Positions 43,786 through 51,921 of a stretch of 64,000 nt of DNA are shown here, one piece after another. The notes under the pieces are model-generated. The model was not told where the DNA came from and did no database searches. It saw nothing but the letters and a program-made list of their open reading frames with translations. A program made the position numbers and the translations under genes. The stretch comes from Helicobacter jaachi (GTDB taxonomy: Bacteria; Campylobacterota; Campylobacteria; Campylobacterales; Helicobacteraceae): assembly GCF_000763135.2 (NCBI RefSeq), contig NZ_JRPR02000001.1, positions 62,001 to 126,000 on the forward strand. Reading direction: 5' to 3'. Numbering within the stretch: the first letter of the stretch is position 1; each line of letters opens with the position of its first letter.

Positions 43786-44094
43786 AATTTATCCTTTCTT
43801 AGCGCTCACCGAATTTGACTAAAAAGAGCCTAAATTGAGCGCATTGTAGGTTAAAAACTTAAATCTAAGCAAAATTGAAAGTAAAATTAAGCGACTAAAT
43901 TTTGAGATTTATAATTATTTATGCTTAAATTGAGAGCTTTGTAAAATTTGCGTTAAACTTTATATTTGCTCAATGAAGTTGGGCGCATTTGAGGCACTTT
44001 TGGGGCTTTGTGCAGAGTGGGGGGCTGATTGTCATAGTGTTAATTTATCTTTGTAAAAATATGCACTTAATGTAGTTTTATGTAAGGAGTTGCC
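43786..44094. promoter_or_regulatory. Divergent promoter region between the two glycosyltransferase genes
   Basis: The 309-base AT-rich gap contains two similar 18-base direct repeats, TAAATTGAGCGCATTGTA (43831-43848) and TAAATTGAGAGCTTTGTA (43926-43943), differing at two positions and spaced 95 bases. They could be operator sites serving both genes. No gene or RNA is evident. Confidence 0.4.
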
Positions 44095-45372
44095 GTGCAA
44101 AGCGAGCGAAGTGAGCATACAGAGCGTTTGGGTGGCGCAGATTCTAAAAACATAGAATCCAGCAACGCCGCAGGAGATGAAGCAAGCCAAAGTATGAAAA
44201 TCTTACCAAAAATTTCTATTGTCGTGCCTTGCTATAATGAGGAGGTTAGTTTGCCTCGCTTTCTTAATGAGATAACGCGCACGATGAGTAGCATGGGTGC
44301 AAAAGTGCGGGGCTATTTTGGGCTAGAATCTAGTAGCCCTTTTTATGAGCTAATCTTTGTGAATGATGGCAGTAAAGATAGGACTTTAGAGCTTTTAAAA
44401 GAGATGAGAGTCTCGTATAAAAATAGCGATATACAGGGCTTTTTACTTAAAAATGTGGATAAAAGTGTAGATACTCAAAAAGCGAGTTTTAAAAGCGTGA
44501 ATGCAGAATCTAAAAGCACAGATTTTGTAGATTCTAAAAATATAGAATCTAGTGCCGCAAATAGCGTAGATTCTGCTACTCTCAAAGAGAGTGACTTCAC
44601 CATTCGCATTTTCTCCTTTTCGCGCAATTTTGGCAAGGAAGCCGCCATTCTAGCCGGGCTAAAACAAGCTAGGGGCGAGGGCGTAATCCTGCTTGATGCG
44701 GACTTGCAAGACCCTCCTAATTTAATACCGCAGATGATAAATATTTGGCTAGATTCTAAGCGCGATACCAAAGTGATTTATGCGCGGCGCACAACGCGTG
44801 CGGGGGAGAGCAAGATTCGCGCATTTCTTAGCGAGCAGTTTTATCGCGTGAGTAACGCGCTTAGCGAGGTTAAGATTGAGAGTGGCGTGCGCGATTTTCG
44901 GCTTATGGATAGGGAGGTCATCAATTCGCTGCTAAATATGAGCGAGTATCACCGCTTTTCAAAGGCGATGTTTGCGTGGGTTGGCTTCAAACGCCAATGC
45001 CTTGAATACGAGTATATCCCGCATTTTAAGGAGGCGAGTAGCTGGAGCTTTTGGAAGCTGTTTAAATACGCGATTGAGGGCATTGTGAGCTTTAGCACGA
45101 CGCCGCTGCGATTTGCGTTTATTTTTGGCTTTTTGATTAGTGCGATTTCGCTGTGCTATGGGCTTTATCGCTTCATTTACACGCTAATGTATGGCAATCT
45201 CGTGCCTGGCTACCCTAGCCTTATTGTGATAATCACATTCATCGGCGGCATACAGCTCATACTCTTAGGCGTCATCGGCGAATACATCGCCAGAATCTAC
45301 GAGCAAGTGAAAAACCGCCCGATATATATTTTAGAAAACTTAAGTGAGAATTCAGAGGATAAAAAGGCGTAG
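44095..45372 (+). CDS. GtrB-like polyprenyl-phosphate glycosyltransferase (GT2) with inserted segments
   Basis: The GTG start at 44095 has AAGGAG 5 bases upstream. The enzyme transfers a sugar from a nucleotide donor to undecaprenyl phosphate. Core motifs are ISIVVPCYNEEVSLPRFL (about 41-58), FVNDGSKDRTLELL, FSRNFGKEAAILAGL, DADLQDPP, then GVRDFRLMDREV and two C-terminal membrane helices. Two non-conserved stretches stand out: the first 38 residues and an insert at about 112-168. Both contain the same octapeptide DSKNIESS, coded by matching hairpins at 44139-44160 and 44529-44550. The total of 425 residues is about 100 more than usual. It is divergent from the membrane glucosyltransferase, likely its partner. 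Confidence 0.88.
   Translation: MQSERSEHTERLGGADSKNIESSNAAGDEASQSMKILPKISIVVPCYNEEVSLPRFLNEITRTMSSMGAKVRGYFGLESSSPFYELIFVNDGSKDRTLELLKEMRVSYKNSDIQGFLLKNVDKSVDTQKASFKSVNAESKSTDFVDSKNIESSAANSVDSATLKESDFTIRIFSFSRNFGKEAAILAGLKQARGEGVILLDADLQDPPNLIPQMINIWLDSKRDTKVIYARRTTRAGESKIRAFLSEQFYRVSNALSEVKIESGVRDFRLMDREVINSLLNMSEYHRFSKAMFAWVGFKRQCLEYEYIPHFKEASSWSFWKLFKYAIEGIVSFSTTPLRFAFIFGFLISAISLCYGLYRFIYTLMYGNLVPGYPSLIVIITFIGGIQLILLGVIGEYIARIYEQVKNRPIYILENLSENSEDKKA
44139..44160. repeat. Coding hairpin of AGATTCT/AGAATC half-sites, copy 1 in the GtrB-like gene
   Basis: An AGATTCT half-site, the spacer AAAAACAT and an AGAATCC half-site form a stem with a short loop. Translated as ADSKNIESS. Confidence 0.88.
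44529..44550. repeat. Coding hairpin of AGATTCT/AGAATCT half-sites, copy 2 in the GtrB-like gene
   Basis: The same arrangement as copy 1 with two base differences (spacer AAAAATAT and a final T), translated as VDSKNIESS. Extra half-sites lie at 44505-44511 and 44568-44574. Confidence 0.9.
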
Positions 45373-45374
45373 AG

Positions 45375-45396
45375 TGTAGATTCTATAGAATCTACA
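45375..45396. repeat. 22-base perfect palindrome after the GtrB-like gene
   Basis: The core is GTAGATTCTATAGAATCTAC with one further matching pair, followed by six A residues. It begins 2 bases after the stop codon and is the tail-to-tail form of the family. It may end transcription between the convergent GtrB-like and radA genes. Confidence 0.93.
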
Positions 45397-45528
45397 AAAA
45401 ATAAGCAGCCAAGCGGCACAAGCAATAAAAGCGCGCAGCAAAAGCTAGAGTGTGAGGCAATAAGCAGCTAGACAGCAGGATATTGAGTAGGCACAAAGGC
45501 TAAGAGCGCCCTATATCTGCTCACTTCA

Positions 45529-46875
45529 CTATCTGCACCATTCTAAAATCTTGCTTACCTCATTTGCTTCAAAACACTTAAGGCTGGAGGGGGCATTGCT
45601 AGGCTTTTTGGCAAGTATGACTTTCTCAAATCCATAGCTTTGCAGTTCTTTTAGACGTGTATCAATATTGCTTACTTCTCGTATGTCGCCCACAAGCGAG
45701 ACTTCGCCGATAAAGGCAGTTTTCACACTTAAAATACGATTGCGGAAGCTAGAAATTATGCTAGCAATCACGGCTAAATCCGCGCTTGGCTCATTAATCT
45801 TAATGCCACCAGCAACATTGACAAACACATCATATCGCCCCAAAGGTAGCTCGAGCTTGCGCTCTAAGAGAGCTAGGAGCATATTTAAGCGATTAGTATC
45901 AAAGCCTGTGCATGAGCGCTTGGGATAGCTAGATTCACTCACAAGCGCTTGAATCTCAATCACAAGCGCGCGACTTCCCTCCAAAATCACTGCAATGGCG
46001 CTACCCGCTTGGGCATTTTTTTGCGTAAAAAAAAGTCTTGAGGCGTTTTTAGCACTCACTAAGCCATTTTCTTTCATCTCAAAAATGCCTATCTCACTTG
46101 TGGTGCCAAAGCGATTTTTAAAGCCTCTTAGCATTCTTAGTTCTTTGCTTGGGTCGCCCTCAAAATACAGCACACAATCCACCATATGTTCTAAGATTCT
46201 AGGACCGGCAATCGCGCCCTCTTTAGTGATATGCCCGATGATAAAAATGCTAATATTGCGCTCCTTTGCTAGCCGCATAAGTGCGAAAGTAACCTCACGC
46301 ACCTGCGAGATAGAGCCGGGCGCTGAAGTAATGTCGGGCGAATAGATAGTTTGGATAGAATCTATCACGCACATGGCGTAAGATTGGCTATTTAGCGCGC
46401 TTGTAATAATACTTAAATCAATTTCATTAAGCAAAAAAAGCCGCTCGCTTATGGCATTTAGCCGCATAGCGCGCATTTTGATTTGCCCAGCACTCTCTTC
46501 ACCGCTCACATACAGAATCTGCTTTGGCGTCTTTTTGGCAATCTCGCCCACTACCTTTAATAAAAGCGTGGATTTACCTACACCCGGGCTTCCGCCGATA
46601 AGATATAGCCCACCTGGCACAATACCCCCACCTAGCACGATGTCAAATTCCTCTTCATAGGAGGTAAAATGTTCTAAAGTCTCAAAATCTACTTGCGTGA
46701 TAGGCGTGGGTTGCGTGCTTTGCTGCAATATTTTGCTCTCTTTTAGCGTTTGGATTTGAGCAGCCTTAAGCTCAACCAAACTTTCCCAACTGCCGCAATT
46801 GATGCATTTACCGAGCCATTTTGGGCTTTGCCAACCGCAAAATTGACACTCAAAGATAGAGGATTTTTTTGCCAC
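45529..46875 (-). CDS. radA: DNA repair protein RadA
   Basis: RadA is a RecA-like ATPase that drives branch migration in recombination and, in competent bacteria, helps integrate incoming DNA. The 448-residue protein has a zinc finger with Cys10, Cys13, Cys24 and Cys27, a RecA core with Walker A GGSPGVGKSTL and the family motif KNRFG, and a C-terminal Lon-like domain (FVNVAGGIKINEPSADLAVI). It touches ftsY (1-base overlap). The order radA, ftsY, lipoprotein, fthC, rny matches C. jejuni Cj1205-Cj1209. Confidence 0.96.
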   Translation of the reverse strand: MAKKSSIFECQFCGWQSPKWLGKCINCGSWESLVELKAAQIQTLKESKILQQSTQPTPITQVDFETLEHFTSYEEEFDIVLGGGIVPGGLYLIGGSPGVGKSTLLLKVVGEIAKKTPKQILYVSGEESAGQIKMRAMRLNAISERLFLLNEIDLSIITSALNSQSYAMCVIDSIQTIYSPDITSAPGSISQVREVTFALMRLAKERNISIFIIGHITKEGAIAGPRILEHMVDCVLYFEGDPSKELRMLRGFKNRFGTTSEIGIFEMKENGLVSAKNASRLFFTQKNAQAGSAIAVILEGSRALVIEIQALVSESSYPKRSCTGFDTNRLNMLLALLERKLELPLGRYDVFVNVAGGIKINEPSADLAVIASIISSFRNRILSVKTAFIGEVSLVGDIREVSNIDTRLKELQSYGFEKVILAKKPSNAPSSLKCFEANEVSKILEWCR

Positions 46876-47768
46876 TATTGCCCTTCAAAAATGCTATCAA
46901 GCAGCACTTCAACATACTCTTGCGCGTTAAAAGGCACTAAATCTTGCGCCCTCTCACCCACGCCAATATAGCAAATAGGGATATGCAGCCTTTGCACAAT
47001 GCTAAAAATCGCACCTCCCTTACTTGTGCCATCAAGCTTTGTGATGATAATGCCATTAAAATCAATATGTTGCGAGAATGCACTGGCTTGATTGATAGCA
47101 GAACTCCCCTGCGTGCCATCAAGTATGAGAAATTTGCGCAAAGGCAGCTCGCCTAAAGCCTTTTGGCTCACTCTTACAATCTTTAAAAGCTCGTTGTTAA
47201 GATTAGTTTGATTGTGTAGTCTCCCTGCTGTATCGATGTATAGCTCATCAATACCCCTTGCGCGCGCGGCATTAATGCTATCAAAGGCTAGCGCGCTTGG
47301 GTCGTGCATATGCTGCGTGGCAATCACAGGTATGTGAAGTCGCTCACCCCAAAGTTTAATCTGCTCAATAGCAGCAGCACGGAAAGTATCACCCGCTGCC
47401 ATCATCACCTTTTTGCCCTGCGATGAGGCAAGATAGGCAAGTTTGGCAATGGTTGTGGTTTTACCCGCACCATTTACGCCTACAATCAAAGTGACAAGTG
47501 GTTTTATAGAATCTGCACCTTGCGCGGAGGTAGATTCTATATGTTGGCTCTTAATTTGCAGCAGTGGCAGCAGCGCGCCTTTTAGCATATCGCGTGAAAT
47601 GTATTTGGGCAGCGGCTCAAGGATAGATTCTATAAGCTCATATTCAATATCACATTCTATTAAAATTTCCTCTAACTCCTCTTTGGCGCATTTATCTTTT
47701 TTGGAGCTAAGGATAGAGGTGACGTGCTGGGTGGTTTTGTGTAGGGTTTTAGCAAGGGCAGAAATCAT
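46875..47768 (-). CDS. ftsY: Signal recognition particle receptor FtsY
   Basis: FtsY receives ribosome-SRP complexes at the membrane. The 297-residue protein has a short N domain, then G1 GVNGAGKTT (97-105), DTFRAAAIEQIKLW, DTAGRL and TKLDGTSKGGAIFSI. The acidic A domain found in E. coli is missing, as is usual in Helicobacter. It overlaps the lipoprotein gene by 4 bases and radA by 1. Confidence 0.96.
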   Translation of the reverse strand: MISALAKTLHKTTQHVTSILSSKKDKCAKEELEEILIECDIEYELIESILEPLPKYISRDMLKGALLPLLQIKSQHIESTSAQGADSIKPLVTLIVGVNGAGKTTTIAKLAYLASSQGKKVMMAAGDTFRAAAIEQIKLWGERLHIPVIATQHMHDPSALAFDSINAARARGIDELYIDTAGRLHNQTNLNNELLKIVRVSQKALGELPLRKFLILDGTQGSSAINQASAFSQHIDFNGIIITKLDGTSKGGAIFSIVQRLHIPICYIGVGERAQDLVPFNAQEYVEVLLDSIFEGQ

Positions 47769-48424
47769 GGGGCAACTTGCGGCTTTGTGGATTGTGTATC
47801 ATTCTCAAGGCTAGATTCTAAATCCTCTTGCGGCAAGGTTTGCATTTGCTCTTGGGCTTTGGCATCAAGCTGGTCTTGGATTTGATAGCGAATATCTAGC
47901 TCTATCATCTCTTCTGGCACTAAGCCTATGTAGTCAATGACTTTCTCGCCTTGCTTGTCATAGAGGGCCATATAGCTTTGCTTGTCATCTTTATTAAGGA
48001 AATTAAGCAAATTTTTGTCATCTGCTGGCGCGTAGAGCTTAAAGCGGGGATTAATCTTATCAATTTCTTGCTGCAAATGCACAAGCTCATCTTTTGGACT
48101 AATGGCGATAATAGAGATAAATTCTTGATATTTATTGTGCAAATCAAGAATGTGCAATAGCTCATCTTGGCATTCTTGGCAGGTTTTGGAGAGAAAAAAA
48201 AGTAATGTGGGGCGTTTAGTGTCGCTTTGGAAAATGCTTTGGGTTTGGTTGGTTTTAAAGCGTAATGATTCATTTTGTGTATTGACTACTTCAATACTTA
48301 GAATTTTATCCTTGCTGCCACCTTCAAAGCCAAATACATCTTTATCTTTATCCACTTCATCGCTGCATGCGTGAAATCCCAAAGCTAGCAAAAGCACAAG
48401 TATAAGGAGTTTTATCCCTTTCAT
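47765..48424 (-). CDS. Thioredoxin-like lipoprotein
   Basis: The 219-residue protein has a lipoprotein signal with lipid Cys20 (LGFHAC), a TlpA-like thioredoxin domain with CQEC (Cys82, Cys85) after TLLFFLSK, and a Gln/Glu-rich C-terminal tail. The pattern CxxC with flanking SKT suggests a periplasmic thiol reductase or cytochrome-c maturation factor; the partner is unknown. C. jejuni Cj1207 occupies the same place. It overlaps ftsY by 4 bases and is divergent from fthC. Confidence 0.85.
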   Translation of the reverse strand: MKGIKLLILVLLLALGFHACSDEVDKDKDVFGFEGGSKDKILSIEVVNTQNESLRFKTNQTQSIFQSDTKRPTLLFFLSKTCQECQDELLHILDLHNKYQEFISIIAISPKDELVHLQQEIDKINPRFKLYAPADDKNLLNFLNKDDKQSYMALYDKQGEKVIDYIGLVPEEMIELDIRYQIQDQLDAKAQEQMQTLPQEDLESSLENDTQSTKPQVAP

Positions 48425-48477
48425 TGCCTCTCTCCATTCATTCTATTTTTATATCATTATACACAAAAAAAGGATTA

Positions 48478-49104
48478 ATGATTACCAAACAAGACTTTAG
48501 GCGCGCCGCAAAGGCACGATTAGATAAACGCCCCCATTTTGCAGATAAAAGGCTTAATGCCGCGCTGCTAGGCTACATTAAGCGGCGTAGATTCTATAAT
48601 ATCTTGTTGTATATGCCTTTTGGCAATGAAGTGGATATTTCGCCGCTTATCTTTACTTTGCGTAAAAGAAAGTATCGTATTTTCATACCTTATATACAAG
48701 AACTTAGCTTTAAAATGATACCATTGCGAATGCCATTGCGCAAAAATGCCTTTGGTATTTATGAGTCAAATAATTCTATATTGAGTTTAATAAAAGTTGA
48801 TGCGGTGATTATCCCTGTTTTGGGTATTGATAAAAATTTTAAACGAATAGGTTTTGGGAAGGGTATGTATGATAGATTTATCCCCTCTCTCAAGGGCAAA
48901 GCTCATATTATTTTTGTAGCAAGAAGCCCAAATTATATATCAAGCGTGATTACACAGCATTATGATGTGCGGGGAGATTGCTTTTTCACCCCATCAGCTT
49001 TGTGCGTAAGGAAACATAATGGAAGTATGGTATGCGATAGGAAGTATAATCTTTGGCATATTAGTCGGCGTGAGCGTGTATCTTATCACCAAAAAGGTAT
49101 TTAA
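48478..49104 (+). CDS. fthC: 5-formyltetrahydrofolate cyclo-ligase
   Basis: The enzyme converts 5-formyl-THF to 5,10-methenyl-THF with ATP. I choose the ATG at 48478 (AAAAGGA upstream) over one at 48424. The protein of 208 residues has ITKQDFRRAAKARL, LYMPFGNEVDISPLI, and the family signature RIGFGKGMYDRFI. The last ~28 residues are read from DNA that also encodes the start of rny: the two genes overlap by 86 bases. This is long, and the tail is not conserved-looking, so an older stop may have been lost. The order is like Cj1208-Cj1209. Confidence 0.88.
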   Translation: MITKQDFRRAAKARLDKRPHFADKRLNAALLGYIKRRRFYNILLYMPFGNEVDISPLIFTLRKRKYRIFIPYIQELSFKMIPLRMPLRKNAFGIYESNNSILSLIKVDAVIIPVLGIDKNFKRIGFGKGMYDRFIPSLKGKAHIIFVARSPNYISSVITQHYDVRGDCFFTPSALCVRKHNGSMVCDRKYNLWHISRRERVSYHQKGI

Positions 49105-50590
49105 CTCCAATTCTCAAATCATCATCGAGCAGGCTAAAGCCAAAGCAAAAGCCATTGAGTATGAGGCGCAAAAAATCCTTCAAACTCACAAGCTCCAAAT
49201 GAAAGAGGAGCAATTACAGCTTAAACAACACTACGAGCTAGAATCTCACAAATTGCATAAAGATTATGAAGTGCGCCATAATAAGCTTGATAAAGAGGAG
49301 CAGGCGCGCTTAACGCAGTTTCATAATCAACGACATCAGCTAGAGAAAGAAAAGCAAGAAATTGCTGAATTAAAGGTAAGAATCTTGCGCACACAAGGCG
49401 AGCAAGATAAGATTAAGCAAGAATATCAGCAAGCAAAAAAAGATATTTTCAACACCCTTTCTTCATATGTGAAAATGACAAAGGAGGAGGCGACACAGAT
49501 TTTGCTCTCCCACCTTGAAGAGGACTTGGCTGAAGAGAAAGCCTATCTCATACGCCGCTATGAAAAAGAGGCGCGTGATGAGGCTAAAAAGCGCGCAAAT
49601 TATATCCTTGCGCAAGCTACTACCAGATATGCGGGCGAGTTTGCTAATGAACGATTAGTAAATGTCATTAATCTCCCTAATGATGAGCTAAAGGGGCGCA
49701 TTATTGGCAAAGAAGGGCGCAACATTAAGGCTCTAGAGATGATAAGCGGGGTTGATGTGATTATTGATGATACGCCAGGTAGTATTATTCTTAGTTCATT
49801 TAATCTTTATCGGCGCGCCATTGCGACAAAAACTATTGAAAATCTAGTCGAAGATGGGCGCATTCAGCCCTCACGCATTGAGGAGATGTATGAGCGCGTG
49901 AAAAATGAAATGGACGAGCAAATCGCGCAAGATGGCGAAAATATCGTGCTTGATATGGGGCTTGGGTATATGCACCCTGAATTGAAATTTTTGCTAGGCA
50001 AAATGCGCTATCGGGCTTCATTTGGGCAAAATGCGCTAGGGCATTCTATCGAGGTGGCAAATCTTGCGGCTATTATTGCAGGTGAGCTAGGTGGAGATGA
50101 AAAGCTAGCGCGCAGAGCTGGGATTTTGCACGATATTGGCAAAGCCCTTACACAAGAGTTAGGAGGTAATCATGTGGATTTAGGCGTGGAGGTGTGTAGC
50201 CGCTATAAAGAACACCCTGTGGTGATTAATGCTATTAAAGCTCATCATGGCTATGAGGAGATTCAAAGCATTGAATGCGCCGCAGTATGCGCAGCAGATA
50301 CGCTCTCTGCTGCTCGTCCGGGCGCTAGGAGAGAAGTGCTTGAGAATTTTTTGAAAAGAATGCAAGATATTGAAAGTATCGCTATGGATAAAATTGGCGT
50401 AAAGCAAGCTTATGCGATTAATGCTGGGCGGGAGCTAAGAGTAATTGTGCGCGCGGATTTGGTGAGTGATGAAAAAAGCGTGGTGTTAGCGAGAGAAATT
50501 GCTCAAGAGATAGAATCTACGCTGCAGTATCCGGGTGAAATTAAAGTAAGCGTCATACGCGAAATCCGCGCTATTGAGTTTGCGCGATAG
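49019..50590 (+). CDS. rny: Ribonuclease Y
   Basis: RNase Y starts decay and processing of mRNA at the inner membrane. The 523-residue protein has one N-terminal membrane helix (about 5-22), a long coiled coil (about 30-180), a KH domain (GRIIGKEGRNIKALEMISGV, about 222-241) and an HD domain with HDIGKA near residue 368. This is the full-length form. It overlaps fthC by 86 bases. Confidence 0.96.
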   Translation: MEVWYAIGSIIFGILVGVSVYLITKKVFNSNSQIIIEQAKAKAKAIEYEAQKILQTHKLQMKEEQLQLKQHYELESHKLHKDYEVRHNKLDKEEQARLTQFHNQRHQLEKEKQEIAELKVRILRTQGEQDKIKQEYQQAKKDIFNTLSSYVKMTKEEATQILLSHLEEDLAEEKAYLIRRYEKEARDEAKKRANYILAQATTRYAGEFANERLVNVINLPNDELKGRIIGKEGRNIKALEMISGVDVIIDDTPGSIILSSFNLYRRAIATKTIENLVEDGRIQPSRIEEMYERVKNEMDEQIAQDGENIVLDMGLGYMHPELKFLLGKMRYRASFGQNALGHSIEVANLAAIIAGELGGDEKLARRAGILHDIGKALTQELGGNHVDLGVEVCSRYKEHPVVINAIKAHHGYEEIQSIECAAVCAADTLSAARPGARREVLENFLKRMQDIESIAMDKIGVKQAYAINAGRELRVIVRADLVSDEKSVVLAREIAQEIESTLQYPGEIKVSVIREIRAIEFAR

Positions 50591-50691
50591 TTTGTTTTGC
50601 TCGCTTTAAAATGCCTAAAAATCATAGCATTAAGCGCTAGCATCTATAGAATCTAGCCTATAAATTTCGCAGCGTGCTAAAACCAAAATTA

Positions 50692-50721
50692 TAGAATCTC
50701 ACCTCAAAAAACAAGTTGATA
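50692..50721. repeat. 30-base intergenic repeat, copy 2
   Basis: It shares a 21-base identical core (50701-50721) with the segment after tRNA-Phe (16048-16068). Confidence 0.8.
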
Positions 50722-50739
50722 AGCTGCATAAGCAGATTA

Positions 50740-50850
50740 TAACTTTATACTTTAGGCGGCGCAGGGCAATTCACTTGCCCGAAGATAAGACCGCGCGGCT
50801 TTTTATAAAAAAGCAACAGCGCGGATTTATAGAATCTAGATTCTATAAAA
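50740..50850. ncRNA. Possible small structured RNA or double terminator between rny and the MarR gene
   Basis: The stretch holds a hairpin GGGCAA/TTGCCC with a 5-base loop (50764-50780), then an extended hairpin with CCGCGC/GCGCGG outer arms (50791-50796, 50819-50824) and GCTTTTT/AAAAAGC inner arms, then a 24-base palindrome (50826-50849). A -10-like TATACT lies at about 50747. The rest of the 267-base gap has no gene. Orientation and expression are unproven. Confidence 0.35.
50826..50849. repeat. 24-base perfect palindrome of the AGAATCTAGATTCT family
   Basis: It contains TATAGAATCTAGATTCTATA with two more matching bases on each side. It is located 8 bases after the MarR gene's stop codon. 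Confidence 0.95.
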
Positions 50851-50857
50851 TATAGCT

Positions 50858-51334
50858 TTAATTGCAGCGCGGAGATTCTTTAAGATTATCTTGTATGGTT
50901 TGGTACATACACTCAAGCACATCAATGCAGGTGTCAATTTCTTCTTGGGAGAGATTTTTTTGCAGTTGAGCTTCTAGCTTTTTGCGCTTATTTTCTATGA
51001 CATTTAGCACATTTTTCCCGCTTGGCGTGAGTTCAAGGAGCATAGTGCGTTTATCATTTGGCGCTTGTTTTTTAAGGCAAAATCCCTTTGAAATGAGCGA
51101 ATTCACTTCCCGCGAAATGGTGGCTTTATTTTTATGTAATTCTTCAGCGACAAAATTAATATGCGCTTGGGGATTTTCCGCAATAATAAATAATATAATG
51201 CCCTGCTCAAAGCCTAAATTATACGCTTTTAGTTCATTAATGAAAAACACTTGAAAGCAACGCGCTGTTTTACCTATGTGATGTCCTATAAAATGCTGAT
51301 TACATTGCAAGTTTAAGCCTTTAAATTGAGACAT
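50858..51334 (-). CDS. MarR-family transcriptional regulator
   Basis: The 158-residue protein has a winged-helix DNA-binding domain: helix-turn-helix around NFVAEELHKNKATISREVNSL, wing region KKQAPNDKRTMLLELTPSG, and flanking dimerisation helices. MarR proteins repress genes for drug or oxidant resistance and release DNA on ligand binding or Cys oxidation; Cys residues occur at about 11, 26 and 87. The target is unknown. It is divergent from rnpB with 40 bases between the start and the RNA. Confidence 0.88.
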   Translation of the reverse strand: MSQFKGLNLQCNQHFIGHHIGKTARCFQVFFINELKAYNLGFEQGIILFIIAENPQAHINFVAEELHKNKATISREVNSLISKGFCLKKQAPNDKRTMLLELTPSGKNVLNVIENKRKKLEAQLQKNLSQEEIDTCIDVLECMYQTIQDNLKESPRCN

Positions 51335-51364
51335 TTAGTGTAGCGGTATTATAGCAAATTTTGA

Positions 51365-51370
51365 TATAAT
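51365..51370 (+). promoter_or_regulatory. -10 box of rnpB promoter
   Basis: TATAAT lies 4-5 bases before the P1 stem, about where a transcript starting near 51375 needs it. Confidence 0.65.
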
Positions 51371-51374
51371 TTGC

Positions 51375-51797
51375 ACTTAGGCATAGTAGGTGGTTGCTTT
51401 TGGGATACAAAAGAGGAAAGTCCGAGCTACAAAGACAGGATTCCATTTAACAAATGGCTAGGGTAACCTAAGGGAAAGTGCAACAGAAAATAACCGCCGC
51501 GTAAAAGTGAGATGTGGTCTAGATTCTATAAATCATAGCGAGCATTTATAGAATCTAGGTGGCACATCTAAGTTAGATTCTGTAGTGTTATAGAATCTAG
51601 CGCGGTAAGGGTGAAAAGGTGGGGTAAGAGCCTACCGATTTTGCAGCAATGCAAAATGCTATGCAAACCCAATCCGTAGCAAGAAGAGTATGGTTAAGGT
51701 CTTAAAGTTAAACTCTTCGCTTGAGGTATGTTGCGAAACATATCCTAGATAAATAGCCACCCACGACAGAACTCGGCTTATCGCTATGCCTAAGTAT
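51375..51797 (+). ncRNA. rnpB: RNase P RNA
   Basis: This is the catalytic RNA that matures tRNA 5' ends. The P1 stem pairs ACTTAGGCATAG (51375-51386) with CTATGCCTAAGT (51784-51795). The conserved cores are GAGGAAAGTCCGAGCTACA, AGGGAAAGTGCAACAGAAA, AGGGTGAAAAGGTGGGGTAA, GCAAACCCAATCCG and ACAGAACTCGGCTTAT. Between them (about 51510-51600, P12 region by position) lie two hairpins made of the dispersed heptamer family. Hairpin 1 pairs 51519-51533 with 51544-51558 (15 bp) inside an AGATGTG/CACATCT stem. Hairpin 2 pairs 51574-51581 with 51592-51599. A T-run follows the 3' end. Confidence 0.97.
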
Positions 51798-51921
51798 TTT
51801 TTATTTTGACTGCTTTGTGATATTTTAAGATTTTAAAGACTTATTTTATAAGAGATTTTTGCATTAATTTGGAACAAAAGGTGCTTTTAACACAACAAAT
51901 ACTCCAAAAATAGAGGTGAGC

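Noticed and set aside
50591-50857. 6S, SRP or transfer-messenger RNA in the gap after rny
   Set aside because: Hairpins are present, but none of the conserved sequences of those RNAs could be found.
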